NCBI GenBank assembly: GCA_002495055.1
Contig: DADR01000026.1
Coordinates: forward strand, 1-64,000
DNA: 64,000 nucleotides
Source: Methanoregula sp. UBA247
Lineage (GTDB): Archaea > Halobacteriota > Methanomicrobia > Methanomicrobiales > Methanospirillaceae
Direction: 5' to 3'
The notes beneath the pieces are model-generated. The model did no database searches and was not told the origin of the DNA. It saw only the letters and a program-made list of their open reading frames with translations. A program made the position numbers and the translations under genes. The first letter of the stretch is position 1, and every line of letters starts with the position of its first letter. Of the stretch, positions 26,711 to 36,124 are shown one piece after another.

Positions 26711-27640
26711 CTATCCCAGGAACTTCAGCATCTGCTCATTTACCAGTTCTGGCTGTTCCATCGACAACAGATGCCCGGCATCCGGAATCAGGGTTGTCGT
26801 TACCGCCGGCATCATTTTTCTCACCCTGTCGATGGCAACCCCCGGGTTATAAATAACCTCATTTTCTCCGGCAAGAAAGAGGGTGGGGGTTTGGATACTC
26901 TGGAGCTCGCTGTCGGAAAAGATGTTGGTGAAGATGCTTTTTCTCGGATCGGCGTAGCGAAAATGCTGTACCCCCAGGCCAAACTGCCGGGCAAACAATT
27001 CGTTCGGGCAAAAACCCTTATTAAAGAACCTTTTCAGCGGGTTCGGTTTCACCGGAATATAGGGGAGTATCCGGAGCAGTGCCAGCACCGGCCAACTGTA
27101 TGGCAGGATAGACCCGGCTGGCGCAAGCACAGCAATCCTGTTCACTTTATCGGGATGAAATAAAGAAAAATTGAGCGTTTGCCATCCCCCGTACGATAAT
27201 CCGGCAATATCTGGTCGGGTTAATCCAAGGTTGTTTATGATATCGCAAAGCCAGGTCGCGCAATCCTCACGGGTTTTGAGTAACCGTACCTGCCTGCTTT
27301 TTCCCGGTTCACCAATGATATCGATGGCAAAAACGCGGAAGGCATTACTCAGCGGACCGATGTTCGGGAACCACATCGTGGAGCTTGTGCCGGTAGCATG
27401 CAGCAGGAGAAGAGACGGTAACGACGTTGAGCCGCTTGCGATGAGGTGTGCAGTCCCAAAGCGGGTGGGAATATCAAGTTCCTCATATGGCACGGGCCAG
27501 CGTTTCAGAACAGCATCATAGGCGGTGATAAACTCATTTTCACCTTCAGGGCTTGTAAACGAGGAGAGATATCCGGACATCATGGACCTTTGAATGCCCG
27601 GAATACGTTCCAGCGCATTACGGAATGCAAAGCGGGACAT
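26711..27640 (-). CDS. Alpha/beta-fold hydrolase
   Basis: This 309-residue hydrolase has the oxyanion-hole strand LPSLLLLHATGTSS (about residue 75), the nucleophile elbow GLSYGGW with Ser near residue 145, an acid in LAGENEV (about 255), and the catalytic His in DAGHLLSMEQP (about 290). It should hydrolyse an ester, lactone or similar bond; the substrate is unknown. The start region and promoter are duplicated at 30282-30370. Confidence 0.9.
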   Translation of the reverse strand: MSRFAFRNALERIPGIQRSMMSGYLSSFTSPEGENEFITAYDAVLKRWPVPYEELDIPTRFGTAHLIASGSTSLPSLLLLHATGTSSTMWFPNIGPLSNAFRVFAIDIIGEPGKSRQVRLLKTREDCATWLCDIINNLGLTRPDIAGLSYGGWQTLNFSLFHPDKVNRIAVLAPAGSILPYSWPVLALLRILPYIPVKPNPLKRFFNKGFCPNELFARQFGLGVQHFRYADPRKSIFTNIFSDSELQSIQTPTLFLAGENEVIYNPGVAIDRVRKMMPAVTTTLIPDAGHLLSMEQPELVNEQMLKFLG

Positions 27641-27720
27641 CTTCTTTTAAGACACAATATTGGGAATCTTCAATACATTAAGGATTCGAGATGATTTTGG
27701 GAGTGGTTTGTGCCAGTGGG
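27631..27720. repeat. 90-bp repeat, copy 1: hydrolase start and promoter region
   Basis: This segment covers the first codons of the hydrolase and its upstream region. It matches 30282-30370 at roughly 80-85 percent by eye. It contains an inverted repeat, GAATCTT and AAGGATTC, about 10 bp apart. Read on the minus strand the second copy encodes MPRCAL where this one encodes MSRFAF. Confidence 0.65.
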
Positions 27721-27761
27721 GGATATTTTGTGCTCCCCAATCTGACGGGCGAACATATCTC

Positions 27762-27908
27762 AGCCAGATGTCCTGGCGCTCCGCAACAACCCATCGTTAT
27801 GCTGAGTCCCTTTTTATGCCGGGATTTCAGGTTTGTCCATTCTTATCTGGACAGGTCAGGGCCGATAATAGTTTCTCCCTCAACAATTGCCTTCAGGGGC
27901 ACAATGAC
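27762..27908 (-). pseudogene. Truncated copy of the CoiA-like gene 5' end
   Basis: The sequence is nearly identical to 26504-26650, the start of the CoiA-like gene. It encodes VPLKAIVEGETIIGPDLS, then an in-frame stop, then KSRHKKGLSITMGCCGAPGHL before the match ends. It is a dead fragment. The region downstream to about 28740 is C-rich and shows no credible gene. Confidence 0.75.
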
Positions 27909-28760
27909 CCCATTTGTTTTTTATCGATTAAATCCTGCCCGGACATTTTTTACCAGATCCTCAAAAAAATTTATCGCGGGAAAAATGCCGTTCCCTATCG
28001 TCCACAACCTCTCAGTGTCACTGTTAAAACCCTCTTTTTCCTATCAGGAAACCCCCCAATCCGTCCCCTCTCCAGCCCCTGATTCCCCTAAATTCCCAAA
28101 CAAAGCCCTAATTGAGCCTCGATTGGGATCCGCCAACCCCCTGTTTGATCGAAAACTCCTGGATATAGTGCATGAAGAAGGGGTCCGGAGGGGACACAAA
28201 AATCCCTCCGACGGTCAGTAATCCCCGCCAATTCCACCCCCAATTCCCCCATCCAATCCCGTAGCATTTTTATTCAGTATATCGGTAAAAGCCCGTTAAT
28301 AGTCATCCAGCGGCATATAAAACCTGCATGACCCTATTGTGCCCAATCCTTCCCGATCCTCTGAATTCTACTCAGCTTTAGGGGTACTATTAAATCAGCC
28401 GTTTGGCAAAATAAGCCAGATTTGAGGACTTCATAAATCGGGGCGTAAATTCGGCTCCTTTTCCCGGGTTCGGACATCATCGGAGCCCGGATTGAGCCCG
28501 GAATGACATCAGGTATTTTTCAGGTACCTGTCAGTCATTCCTGGTGTCTGAACAACCAATGGTCATCATCCACAAATCCAGTCACCGAGGGTGATAATCT
28601 GTTCTTACATGTACGCTGTCCGGATCCGTTTTACCCACAGGTTCAGGATATCCGCCAGTTGCCGGCCGGGGCACAGCGCACCACACCCGAACCCATTTGA
28701 GAAATGTTAATACAAATCGGGTAAATACGCTGACTGTTACGTACCAGGGGGGAACCAGAC
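27909..28760. other. 850-bp intergenic stretch without recognisable gene
   Basis: The open frames here are short and have the composition of chance frames. The stretch around 28020-28270 is rich in CCCC tracts on the plus strand. No RNA gene, repeat or clear promoter was identified. Confidence 0.4.
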
Positions 28761-28865
28761 ATCCCGCATGAACTTTTAAAATCTGCCTATACGAACCGGG
28801 ATCTCTTCACCCTGGCATGGCTCATTATCATCATCATTGTCTTTCCCATCTTTGAGAACAGTGCC

Positions 28866-30047
28866 GTGGGGAATATTCTCCTGGTATGCCTCTTTTCCAT
28901 GCTCCTGCTTTCAGCACTGTACAGCGTCAGCGACCATCCGCGCCAGGTTGCCATCGGGATACTCCTCGCAATCCCGATACTGCTGTCGGCATGGACGAAT
29001 GTGTTTCTCCCATCGCAGGACACCCTGATTGCCGAAGTGATTGCCACTGCTGTTTTTTTAACCTACATCCTCCTTGTCATTCTCAAGCGGGTTCTTACCG
29101 CCGTTGAGGTTACCACGACCGAGATCTACCGCGCCATGATTGTCTATATCATGATTGCGCTGACGTTCGGCATGGTGTACCTTCTTATAGACTTCTTTAT
29201 ACCGGGCTCATTCCAGTACGTGTACGGGGAACGGACGTTATCGGTAATTTTTTATTTCAGTTTTGGCGTTCTTACGACCGTGGGCGTGGGGGATATCATT
29301 GCCACCGGCCCGGTTGCTCATTCGGTGATAACCATAGAAATGATCGTCGGGGTCATGTATATGGCTGTGTTCATCGGCCTGTTGGTAAATGCCCATTACT
29401 CAACCCGCTACTCGCTGAGAAATAACAACAGCCATGCAATACCGGAACCGGAAACGACCCCTGCACGACCAGCCCGCCCGTCCTACCTGAGATCAGGGGG
29501 TCCGGCCACCCTCATCGCAATTGCTGTCATGCTGAACCTTGCAACATCCATAACCATGGTCGCCTTTCGTTTTCCCCTGTTCATGGATACGTGGGGGACT
29601 TCGCTTATTGTCATGACCGGCGGGTTCTGGATCGGCGCATGTGCCGGTGTCCTCTACAACCTGATCATGGCATACACGTTCTGGGGTATACCCTCCGTGC
29701 TGTGGGCGGCAAACAGTATTCTTGTTGCAGGTGTGACCTGGTTTTTCTGGAAAAACGGATGGGTCGACTTAAAAAAACCGTTCATGCTCGGTGCAGCCGG
29801 CATAATAACCGGCCTTGTCAATACACCACTGGTGATGATGAACACCACCCTGTTCCACCTGACCCCCTCTGATGGGCCGGTCGTTGTCTCGCAATTTTTG
29901 TCTGGGATCATCACCAGTCCCGCAATCAGGGATGTAGTATCCGAATGCCTTATTGAAATCGCCGACAAGACCCTGTCCCTGGTCCTGGCTGCTGTTGTGG
30001 CGCTCCTCCTCAATGATATCTTGAATAAATATCAACCTGACCGGTGA
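28866..30047 (+). CDS. Potassium-channel-like domain fused to an ECF-S-like membrane domain
   Basis: Residues 1-180 form several hydrophobic helices and an ion-channel pore with the selectivity filter TTVGVGD (about residue 140), followed by a pore-lining helix. Residues 205-393 resemble the membrane substrate-binding component of ECF transporters (LFMDTWGTSLIVMTGGFWIGACAGVLYNL in pattern). The first canonical start is GTG at 28866. However, the frame is open back to 28734 and encodes another hydrophobic helix (LAWLIIIIIVFPIF). A GGGGG and an ATCCCGCAT sit at 28747-28769, where an ATG would be expected. The real start codon may be mutated or non-canonical. A frameshifted paralogue lies at 34480-34755. 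Confidence 0.75.
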   Translation: MGNILLVCLFSMLLLSALYSVSDHPRQVAIGILLAIPILLSAWTNVFLPSQDTLIAEVIATAVFLTYILLVILKRVLTAVEVTTTEIYRAMIVYIMIALTFGMVYLLIDFFIPGSFQYVYGERTLSVIFYFSFGVLTTVGVGDIIATGPVAHSVITIEMIVGVMYMAVFIGLLVNAHYSTRYSLRNNNSHAIPEPETTPARPARPSYLRSGGPATLIAIAVMLNLATSITMVAFRFPLFMDTWGTSLIVMTGGFWIGACAGVLYNLIMAYTFWGIPSVLWAANSILVAGVTWFFWKNGWVDLKKPFMLGAAGIITGLVNTPLVMMNTTLFHLTPSDGPVVVSQFLSGIITSPAIRDVVSECLIEIADKTLSLVLAAVVALLLNDILNKYQPDR

Positions 30048-30281
30048 AAATTCCTGCCGGGTACGCTGCTTTTGCAGGTTGTCCCTGCCGTGTCAGTACT
30101 GGTGTCCCGGAAGGTCTCCGATCTCCAGCCCATCGCAGGAGAGGCCATGGACGAACGCGGGCAAAAACAAAATAATCGCACAGGGATTTTATCTGCCGCC
30201 ATATTTTTTAAAGAATGGACAAGCCATGAGGCAGGCACTGCACCGTGCCGCGCTCCTCGCGGCAACCCGGAGCGAGTGCAC

Positions 30282-30370
30282 AGCGGGGCATCTTGTTTTA
30301 AGACAGAGTATTGGGAATCCTCAATACCTTAAGGATTCGAGATGATTTTGGGAGCGGTCCCTTGCGTGGG
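30282..30370. repeat. 90-bp repeat, copy 2 of hydrolase promoter region
   Basis: Matches 27631-27720. It keeps the GAATCCT/AGGATTC inverted repeat but is no longer followed by a hydrolase; after a few codons the reading frame departs. About 150 bp downstream lies another CoiA fragment, so the repeat and the fragment keep the same order as at the first locus. Confidence 0.65.
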
Positions 30371-30518
30371 ATCCGGTTTCATGACGTTTGTGATTAATGG
30401 TATCCCGGGGACATTTTTTAGGATTTCCTGGTGGTGCAGTACTTGCGATCATTTACAACTTCGCATACGCGGAGATGGGTGGAATAAAAGGAGAGCTTGC
30501 CAGTCAGGTAAAAATCCC

Positions 30519-30563
30519 GGGTATTTGATTTCCCGGTGCTCTCCGGACTCCGGTTCGTAATTC
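30519..30563 (-). pseudogene. Second, shorter CoiA-gene fragment
   Basis: About 45 bp match 26405-26449 inside the CoiA-like gene, encoding NYEPESGEHREIKY where the intact gene has NYEQESREHLEIKY. It is a remnant of a further gene copy. Confidence 0.55.
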
Positions 30564-30642
30564 CCCATAATAGAGAACGTTTCTGCTTCTCCATGAATAG
30601 TTAAATACTACGATATCTCATGCAAACACAGGAGAAGATTTT

Positions 30643-31296
30643 ATGGAAAAATCCAGACTGTTACTTATCGGGGGAGCCGTTGTTGTCGTAATCGTCATCA
30701 TCGCTGTATTAGTAACCGGCATGGGGAGTCCTGCACAGAGTACCAAGCCAGGCTACGGGCAGGGACAACAGAACGGACCAGGCCAGGCGCAAGGTCCGGG
30801 CTATGGAACCAGCCCGGGTGAAAATATTCCGGTCCTGCTACCCCTCCCGGATTCCGCTCCTCTGACAACGACAGAGAAAAGCGATATCCTGTTCATGCGT
30901 GAGGAAGAGCAACTGGCACACGATCTCTACACGCGATGGTCCGGCATGTACTCCATTCCTGTCTTTTCAAATATTGCAGCATCGGAGACTATGCACGTCA
31001 ACGAAGTTCAGCTGCTCATTGACCGGTACGGGCTGCAGGGTAACCGGATCGGCAACGCTTCCACCGGCTATCATAATGCAACAATTCAATCCCTCTACAA
31101 CTCGCTCACTGCGCAGGGTGACGCAAGCCTGACCGGTGCGCTAAAAGCAAGTCTTGCTGTCGAGGAACGTGATATTGCTGATCTCGACCTTGCTCTTGCA
31201 GGTACTACGCGGGCTGACATCATCCAGGTCTATTCCAACCTGCGGCGGGGTTCTGAGAACCACAAGAGTGCCTTCCTTCGCCAGCTGGGCCGGTGA
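30643..31296 (+). CDS. DUF2202 (ferritin-like) secreted or membrane-anchored protein
   Basis: This 217-residue protein has an N-terminal membrane anchor (residues 5-27) and a Gly/Gln/Pro-rich linker. A DUF2202 domain of four helices follows, with the signature REEEQLAHDLYTRW near residue 86, then a second EXXH-type helix (ASETMHVNEVQ) and EERDIADLD. In ferritin-like folds such Glu/His residues bind two metal ions; the redox role of DUF2202 is not known. A clear AGGAGAAG ribosome site precedes the ATG, and a hairpin with a T run follows the stop codon. Confidence 0.88.
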   Translation: MEKSRLLLIGGAVVVVIVIIAVLVTGMGSPAQSTKPGYGQGQQNGPGQAQGPGYGTSPGENIPVLLPLPDSAPLTTTEKSDILFMREEEQLAHDLYTRWSGMYSIPVFSNIAASETMHVNEVQLLIDRYGLQGNRIGNASTGYHNATIQSLYNSLTAQGDASLTGALKASLAVEERDIADLDLALAGTTRADIIQVYSNLRRGSENHKSAFLRQLGR

Positions 31297-31316
31297 AGGT
31301 ACCGGTAGTTTTTTTT
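31290..31316 (+). terminator. Hairpin and T-run terminator of the DUF2202 gene
   Basis: CCGGT at 31290-31294 pairs with ACCGG at 31301-31305 and is followed by eight T residues (31309-31316). It overlaps the stop codon. T-rich termination is normal in archaea. Confidence 0.55.
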
Positions 31317-31677
31317 CACAGATTATTTTACGGGGTTTTTTATGATAATTACACACAACGGACTGTGTGTTTTGTCACCGCCCAGGGAGTCCGATCCAGG
31401 TGATATGTATACATTTTTGTGATAGCCTCCCTGATGGGAGGACGGGCTCCAGACCGGGACCCATGAACATCGCCCAGGTGATCCACTTGTAGCGAAGCGT
31501 CACCCCTATCTTTTTTGCGATTTTTCACCGTGGACTGTGGTTCCTTATCATGAAATTAGTATTCAGGAATCACCGGATACCGATCTGTGCAGATTCATGA
31601 CATGGTCAAGTAAATCCCGTCCGGAAACTATTAAAAAACCGCCTTTCTCGCATCGATAAATTTTCCGGGGTTCCTTA

Positions 31678-32775
31678 TTAAAAATCCCCTTTCCCCTTGT
31701 TGATCTCCTTTGCGGATTTCGTGATTCCTTTCCACCGCTTTCGTTCGGACCGCACAAGCCCGATCTCGGCCTTCTCCTGCTCAAACGCAAGTTCCCGCAT
31801 GAGCCGGTGAAAGTTATCCAGCCGTGATGAAGAAAGCGTCCCGCCCGTTACTGCTTCCTGCACCGCACAGCCTGGTTCCTGCTCGTGCCGGCAGTCTGAA
31901 AAACGACATCCTGTTGCAAGTTCGAGAATGTCCGGGAATGTTTCAGCAATGCCGGCTGATGCCGTCCCGATGCCAACCTCCCGGAGCCCGGGGTTGTCGA
32001 TCATGAGTGCTCCGCCCGCAAGGATGAAGAGCTGCCGGACAGTCGTGGTATGCCGGCCTTTTCCGTCATAGTCCCGGATGATGGAGGTTTCCTGGACTGG
32101 CCGGTCCAGCAGCCGGTTGATCAGCGTGGACTTGCCGACACCGGAGGAACCGATGAGTACGATCGTTGTGCCGGGGGAGAGGAACGGTGAGAGGCGGGCG
32201 ATCCCATAGCCCGTGACAGCACTGACGGGGATAATCGGTATACCGGATGCGACCGGGATAATTTCCTCCTTAAGCAGTGCAGGGTCGTCCGCAAGATCGG
32301 ATTTGTTGATCACGATCACGGGTTTTGCGCCGGACGCATGAGCGATCGCAAGGTACCGTTCGATCCTCCGGGCGTTCATATCATGACCGGCTGCCGTGAC
32401 AATAAACACGATATCGATGTTGGCTGCAATGACCTGGTCTGTGCCCACTCTGCCGGAAGTTCCCCGGGTGAATACGGATTTCTGCGGGAGGATATCAACG
32501 ATCGTGGTGGAGCCGGCTTCCGGCTGGTGGAGCAGTACGACAAAATCGCCCACCGCGGGAAAGCGGCCGAGTTTTCGCAGGGCTCCGGAGATCCCGGTTA
32601 TTACGGAACCGCCATTGATAAAGACATCCCAGACCGTCTTCTGCCGGCAGGCTACACGGCCGGGCACGTAGGGTCCGGAATATTTTGAGAATGCCTGCGT
32701 ATATTCTTCCGTCCAGCCAAGCTGTTTTAAGGTATATGAATGCGGTTCTTCGCATCCGGAAGAGGATTTGTTCAT
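31678..32775 (-). CDS. rsgA: Ribosome small subunit-dependent GTPase A (RsgA/YjeQ)
   Basis: This 365-residue GTPase has the RsgA order: an OB-fold region, then a circularly permuted GTPase with G4 NKSDL (about residue 170), G5 SAVTGYG (about 205), G1 GSSGVGKSTLINRL (about 225), G2 region GRHTTT (about 255), and G3 IDNPGLRE (about 275). The zinc-binding C...C...H...C set follows (GCRFSDCRHEQEPGCAV, about 305). RsgA assists late maturation of the 30S subunit in bacteria; an archaeal copy suggests transfer from bacteria. The ATG at 32775 was chosen because a TATA-like TTTTAAAAAAT lies 22-32 bp upstream, implying a leaderless message. Confidence 0.92.
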   Translation of the reverse strand: MNKSSSGCEEPHSYTLKQLGWTEEYTQAFSKYSGPYVPGRVACRQKTVWDVFINGGSVITGISGALRKLGRFPAVGDFVVLLHQPEAGSTTIVDILPQKSVFTRGTSGRVGTDQVIAANIDIVFIVTAAGHDMNARRIERYLAIAHASGAKPVIVINKSDLADDPALLKEEIIPVASGIPIIPVSAVTGYGIARLSPFLSPGTTIVLIGSSGVGKSTLINRLLDRPVQETSIIRDYDGKGRHTTTVRQLFILAGGALMIDNPGLREVGIGTASAGIAETFPDILELATGCRFSDCRHEQEPGCAVQEAVTGGTLSSSRLDNFHRLMRELAFEQEKAEIGLVRSERKRWKGITKSAKEINKGKGDF

Positions 32776-32821
32776 TTTATAAAACCTGAACGATTTTTTA
32801 AAACAGGTAGCATCCAAAGGG

Positions 32822-33085
32822 TCAAGTGGTTTTCGGTCGTGTTTGGCAGACTGTAATCTCTGCAAGGTTTGGGAACTGCCCGGCCAGTTCCGTACCGGTC
32901 CGGCTCTTCAGGGAGACAGGCGTTCCAACGGTTGCAATCGCTTGCACGCCATCCCACGTGATCTCGAAAAGCCAGGATCCATCACTGGACGGTGCAAGTA
33001 CGGGACCCGCCAGCATCGGGCGGTAGCGAGGGACGGGAGCGGTGCCGGCCGAGCGTGGCAATGATCGGCCCTCTCTCCCCGCCAC
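32822..33085 (-). pseudogene. Fragment of an ATP-dependent DNA ligase (LigD-type) with lost catalytic lysine
   Basis: The open frame reads PRYRPMLAGPVLAPS, then WLFEITWDGVQAIA and LKSRTGTELAGQFPNLAEI. This matches the adenylation-domain start of polynucleotide ligases of the LigD kind, normally FEIKWDGYRAIA then LYSRNG. The Lys of the adenylated KxDG motif is Thr here, and the frame ends shortly after. No ligase core follows, so it is a dead remnant. Confidence 0.7.
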
Positions 33086-33094
33086 GTACGGTGC

Positions 33095-33706
33095 TCAGAC
33101 CTCCCGACACACCCATACCATCCCTGCGTTCATCACCATGACCAGCCCGACCATAACAACCACCTGCACCGAGTATGCCATTGACCGTATATATGAGAGG
33201 ACATGCGTGACCACAATCCCAAGCCCCCTCGTGAAAGAAAACACCGGCAGCGGAACGGCCATGAGATACCCCCGGCGTACGGCACTCAAGATCAGGATCC
33301 CGGTAACGACCATTTGCGGGAGGACCCAGCATGTGGACGGGATTTGCAGGCAGGGGTATCTCTGCAAGGTCAGGGGGACGCTACCGGTGAAGAGGTGAGG
33401 GGCGATTGCTGAGAGCCACAGCACAGCCAGCCAGCATCCCGATGGCACAGAGCACCGACGGCCGCGTATTTCACGTTCTTGTTCTTTTTCCGGGGCCTGT
33501 GCAATCAGCTCCCGGTCAACTGCCAGCAGACCCCGGCAAGGGTGTAATCGGACAATTGGTGTAATTCCCCGGCCAAAACCGGCAGGTATTCCTCTGGGTA
33601 AAATCACGGGGAAACCTGCCACAGACCAAACCCGTTTCTGCACTCGTCCTTCCGTGAGGATCCGGAGTTCTAAAAAAAATAACAGGGTATCCGTGCAGCT
33701 CCTCAC
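33095..33706 (-). CDS. Possible membrane protein, perhaps frameshifted
   Basis: The C-terminal 110 residues form three or four hydrophobic helices (WVLPQMVVTGILILSAVRRG; LGIVVTHVLSYIRSMAYSV; VVVMVGLVMVMNAGMVWV) and look protein-like. The N-terminal half does not, and another frame across about 33410-33470 also reads hydrophobic (GALCAIGMLAGCAVAL). A frameshifted membrane protein is the likely explanation. No family recognised. Confidence 0.4.
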   Translation of the reverse strand: MRSCTDTLLFFLELRILTEGRVQKRVWSVAGFPVILPRGIPAGFGRGITPIVRLHPCRGLLAVDRELIAQAPEKEQEREIRGRRCSVPSGCWLAVLWLSAIAPHLFTGSVPLTLQRYPCLQIPSTCWVLPQMVVTGILILSAVRRGYLMAVPLPVFSFTRGLGIVVTHVLSYIRSMAYSVQVVVMVGLVMVMNAGMVWVCREV

Positions 33707-33781
33707 ACCATATCCCGTCCCTTGAAATTATTTTTTAAAAAAGCAATAAAATATAAGATTTACTATTCCCAGCATGTATTC

Positions 33782-34444
33782 ATGCATTCATCTGATCTGA
33801 ACTATGCCGGAACCCTCCTGTTCCTGGCAGGTTTCATTGCCCTGATGGGTATCATCACCGGGGAGATATTCTACCCCACCGGTTACTCGACCGCGAACAG
33901 TGAGATCAGTGATCTCGGGTCCACCCGTCCTCCAGAAGCACTCATCTATCAACCCTCCGCAACGATCTTCAACGGTACGATGATTCTTACCGGAATCCTG
34001 GTGCTTGCAGGCGCTTTTTTCGCTCATCGTGCGGGGTGGGAACGGTGGTCGTCGCTACTGCTCGCCCTGGTCGGGACGGGAATCCTTGGCGTGGGAATCT
34101 TTCCGGGGAATGTCGGCACCCTGCACGGCCTGTCCGCCATGCTTACATTTATCGGAGGGGGGATAGCGGCAGTCATGTCCGCACGGGCTCTTTGCGGACC
34201 GTTCCGGTTCATTGCTGTGCTTCTCGGGTGCATCACGCTCCTTGCTCTCCTGGGTCTGGGCGTCCTTATACCGGTTCTGGGGGATGGCGGTGCCGAACGG
34301 TGGATCGCATATCCTATCATCTTCTGGCTGACCGGCCTCGGGGGATATTTTCTTGGGGAGGCGGTCTTTTTACAGCGTGAGCCGCGGAAAAATCCACCGG
34401 TTAGCAGTAATGGGATGGGGAGACACGGCAAAAATCATCCATGA
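33782..34444 (+). CDS. DUF998-family membrane protein
   Basis: This 220-residue protein has six hydrophobic helices and the DUF998 loop after the first helix: GEIFYPTGYSTANSEISDLGS, where the YSTANSEISDLG pattern is characteristic. The rest follows family order (GVGIFPGNVGTLHGLSAM near residue 110). Function unknown. The ATG at 33782 was preferred over a TTG at 33722, because an AT-rich promoter-like segment lies between them. Confidence 0.82.
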   Translation: MHSSDLNYAGTLLFLAGFIALMGIITGEIFYPTGYSTANSEISDLGSTRPPEALIYQPSATIFNGTMILTGILVLAGAFFAHRAGWERWSSLLLALVGTGILGVGIFPGNVGTLHGLSAMLTFIGGGIAAVMSARALCGPFRFIAVLLGCITLLALLGLGVLIPVLGDGGAERWIAYPIIFWLTGLGGYFLGEAVFLQREPRKNPPVSSNGMGRHGKNHP

Positions 34445-34479
34445 ACCTTTGACGAATCTATGTCCGCCCTTCATTCCTG

Positions 34480-34755
34480 CTAATCCGCGTGGTTTTTATT
34501 CAGAATATTATGGAGAGGAAGTACCACAACGGCAGTCAGTATCAGGGAGAGTGTCTTATCGGCAATCTCAAGGCGAACTCGGCAAGGATGTCCCGGACTG
34601 CAGGATTCAAGACCATCACCGACAGGAAGTGTGAGATGGCCTGTGTCCCGTCGGAAGGGGCCAGGCCGAACAGTGAGGCGTTGAGGATCACCACCATAGC
34701 CCGTTTGAAAAAAGATCGCCCGTCCATGAGCGTCTATCAGCCCGGATTTTAACAT
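34480..34755 (-). pseudogene. Frameshifted remnant of the channel/ECF-S-like protein C-terminus
   Basis: Two minus-strand frames together match the end of the protein at 28866-30047. MVVILNASLFGLAPSDGTQ and PAVRDILAEF correspond to LVMMNTTLFHLTPSDGP and PAIRDVVSE. In the other frame, LEIADKTLSLILTAVVVLPL corresponds to IEIADKTLSLVLAAVVALLL. A frameshift separates them near 34570. Only the C-terminal 85 residues or so remain. Confidence 0.75.
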
Positions 34756-34982
34756 CAGCGTGAAAAAACCAGATGGAGTCTGTATCTGGCTCTAAAATCT
34801 CCGTATTGTACCGTTTTTTTTGAATTCCCCGAATTTGGGAGTGCCGGGAGGGGACCATGCCCCGTGTTCACTGACGGAGACAAGATCCCTCCGGAGTACT
34901 AGTCCCCGGCAGTGCCCGCCGGGTGATCACCAGCGCCGGGGCACCCGTCCGCTACTGTCCCTGCCGACGTGATATATCGGTG

Positions 34983-35025
34983 AGCCGAAGTAAGCCCAGG
35001 CCGGAAAACGGGCTTTCTTTTCATT
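34983..35025. repeat. Dispersed GTAAGCCC element, copy 1
   Basis: Diverged copy of the short intergenic element described at 37175-37215, with AAGTAAGCCCAGGCC, an A-run and CTTTCTTTTCATT. It lies just upstream of the intact ubiA-family gene. Confidence 0.4.
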
Positions 35026-35072
35026 ATGGAACGGGTAAAAATCCAAATAAAAGCGGGATCAAAACAGGATCC

Positions 35073-35930
35073 ATGACATCCGGCATGGGTACAAAACTCC
35101 ATGCATGTGCTGAACTTATCCGGATGGATCTTGCGCTGGGTGCCGGGTTTTTCCTGGTTGCCGGGGAGATCCTTACCATCGAGGGCCGGCCACCGGCAGA
35201 CCTGGTAGTCCTCGGATTCTTCACCCTGTTCTTCATCTCCGGGTCCGCAAACATCTCCAATGATTATTTCGACCGGGATGTTGACCGGATCAACCTGCCG
35301 GCCCGGCCTCTTCCTTCGGGACGGATCTCGGTTACGGAACTATGGGTCCTGTTTTTCCTGGTCACCGCTGCAGGACTGGCGAGTGCCGCATTTCTTGGGC
35401 CGCTGGTACTGGCAGTTGTACTCATTCTCTGGGGGATCTCGCTCCTCTACAATATGAAACTCAAGGAGTACGGATTGTTCGGCAACCTGATCGTGGCCAC
35501 CTGTCTTGGCATGATGTTTGTTACCGGGGGGATTATTGCCGGAACGATCAACGGGGTTGTCCTGACCTTCGCTGCACTGGCATTTTTCTTTGACCTTGGT
35601 GAGGAGATCGCCAGTGATGCCATGGATGTCAAAGGGGATCAGGTGCGTTCATCGGAGAGCCTCGCAAAACGGTGGGGCAGGGACCGGGCTATTACTGTTT
35701 CCGGGCTTATGTATGGGATCTTCTTCGTGCTGACCCTGCTCCCGTTCCTGACAGGCTGGCTCGGGTATGACTATCTGTTCCTTGTTGCGATAATGGACCT
35801 GGTTATGCTCTCGTCTGCCCGGACCCTTATGTGGAGCCAAGTCATCGAAGAAGGCCGGGTGCAGATCCGCCGGCTGTATCTTGCCTGGGGGATATTCGTC
35901 ATTGTCTTTGCGATCACCAGGATTCTCTAA
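35073..35930 (+). CDS. UbiA-family prenyltransferase
   Basis: This 285-residue integral membrane protein has both aspartate-rich metal/diphosphate motifs: SNDYFDRDVDRIN near residue 65 and DLGEEIASDAMDVKGDQ near residue 175. About eight or nine hydrophobic helices follow the family pattern. UbiA enzymes transfer isoprenoid chains to lipid or aromatic acceptors. In archaea the best-known member is digeranylgeranylglyceryl phosphate synthase of membrane lipid synthesis, but the exact acceptor here is not certain. A frameshifted paralogue lies at 58811-59673. Confidence 0.88.
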   Translation: MTSGMGTKLHACAELIRMDLALGAGFFLVAGEILTIEGRPPADLVVLGFFTLFFISGSANISNDYFDRDVDRINLPARPLPSGRISVTELWVLFFLVTAAGLASAAFLGPLVLAVVLILWGISLLYNMKLKEYGLFGNLIVATCLGMMFVTGGIIAGTINGVVLTFAALAFFFDLGEEIASDAMDVKGDQVRSSESLAKRWGRDRAITVSGLMYGIFFVLTLLPFLTGWLGYDYLFLVAIMDLVMLSSARTLMWSQVIEEGRVQIRRLYLAWGIFVIVFAITRIL

Positions 35931-36124
35931 TCGTGTCGCAGAATCCGGTCGTGGGTTTCTCACAATCGTTTTTTTTAAAAAAATCCCGAAGCCCGGCTTG
36001 CATACCAGGAGCCTGCCAAAAAAATCAAGCGGGCTCTAGAGAGAAGAAAATAACGACACCCCCCATATATCATAACTTTTTTATGGAAAACACTAATATT
36101 TTTAAAAAAACGATGGTGCAATAA

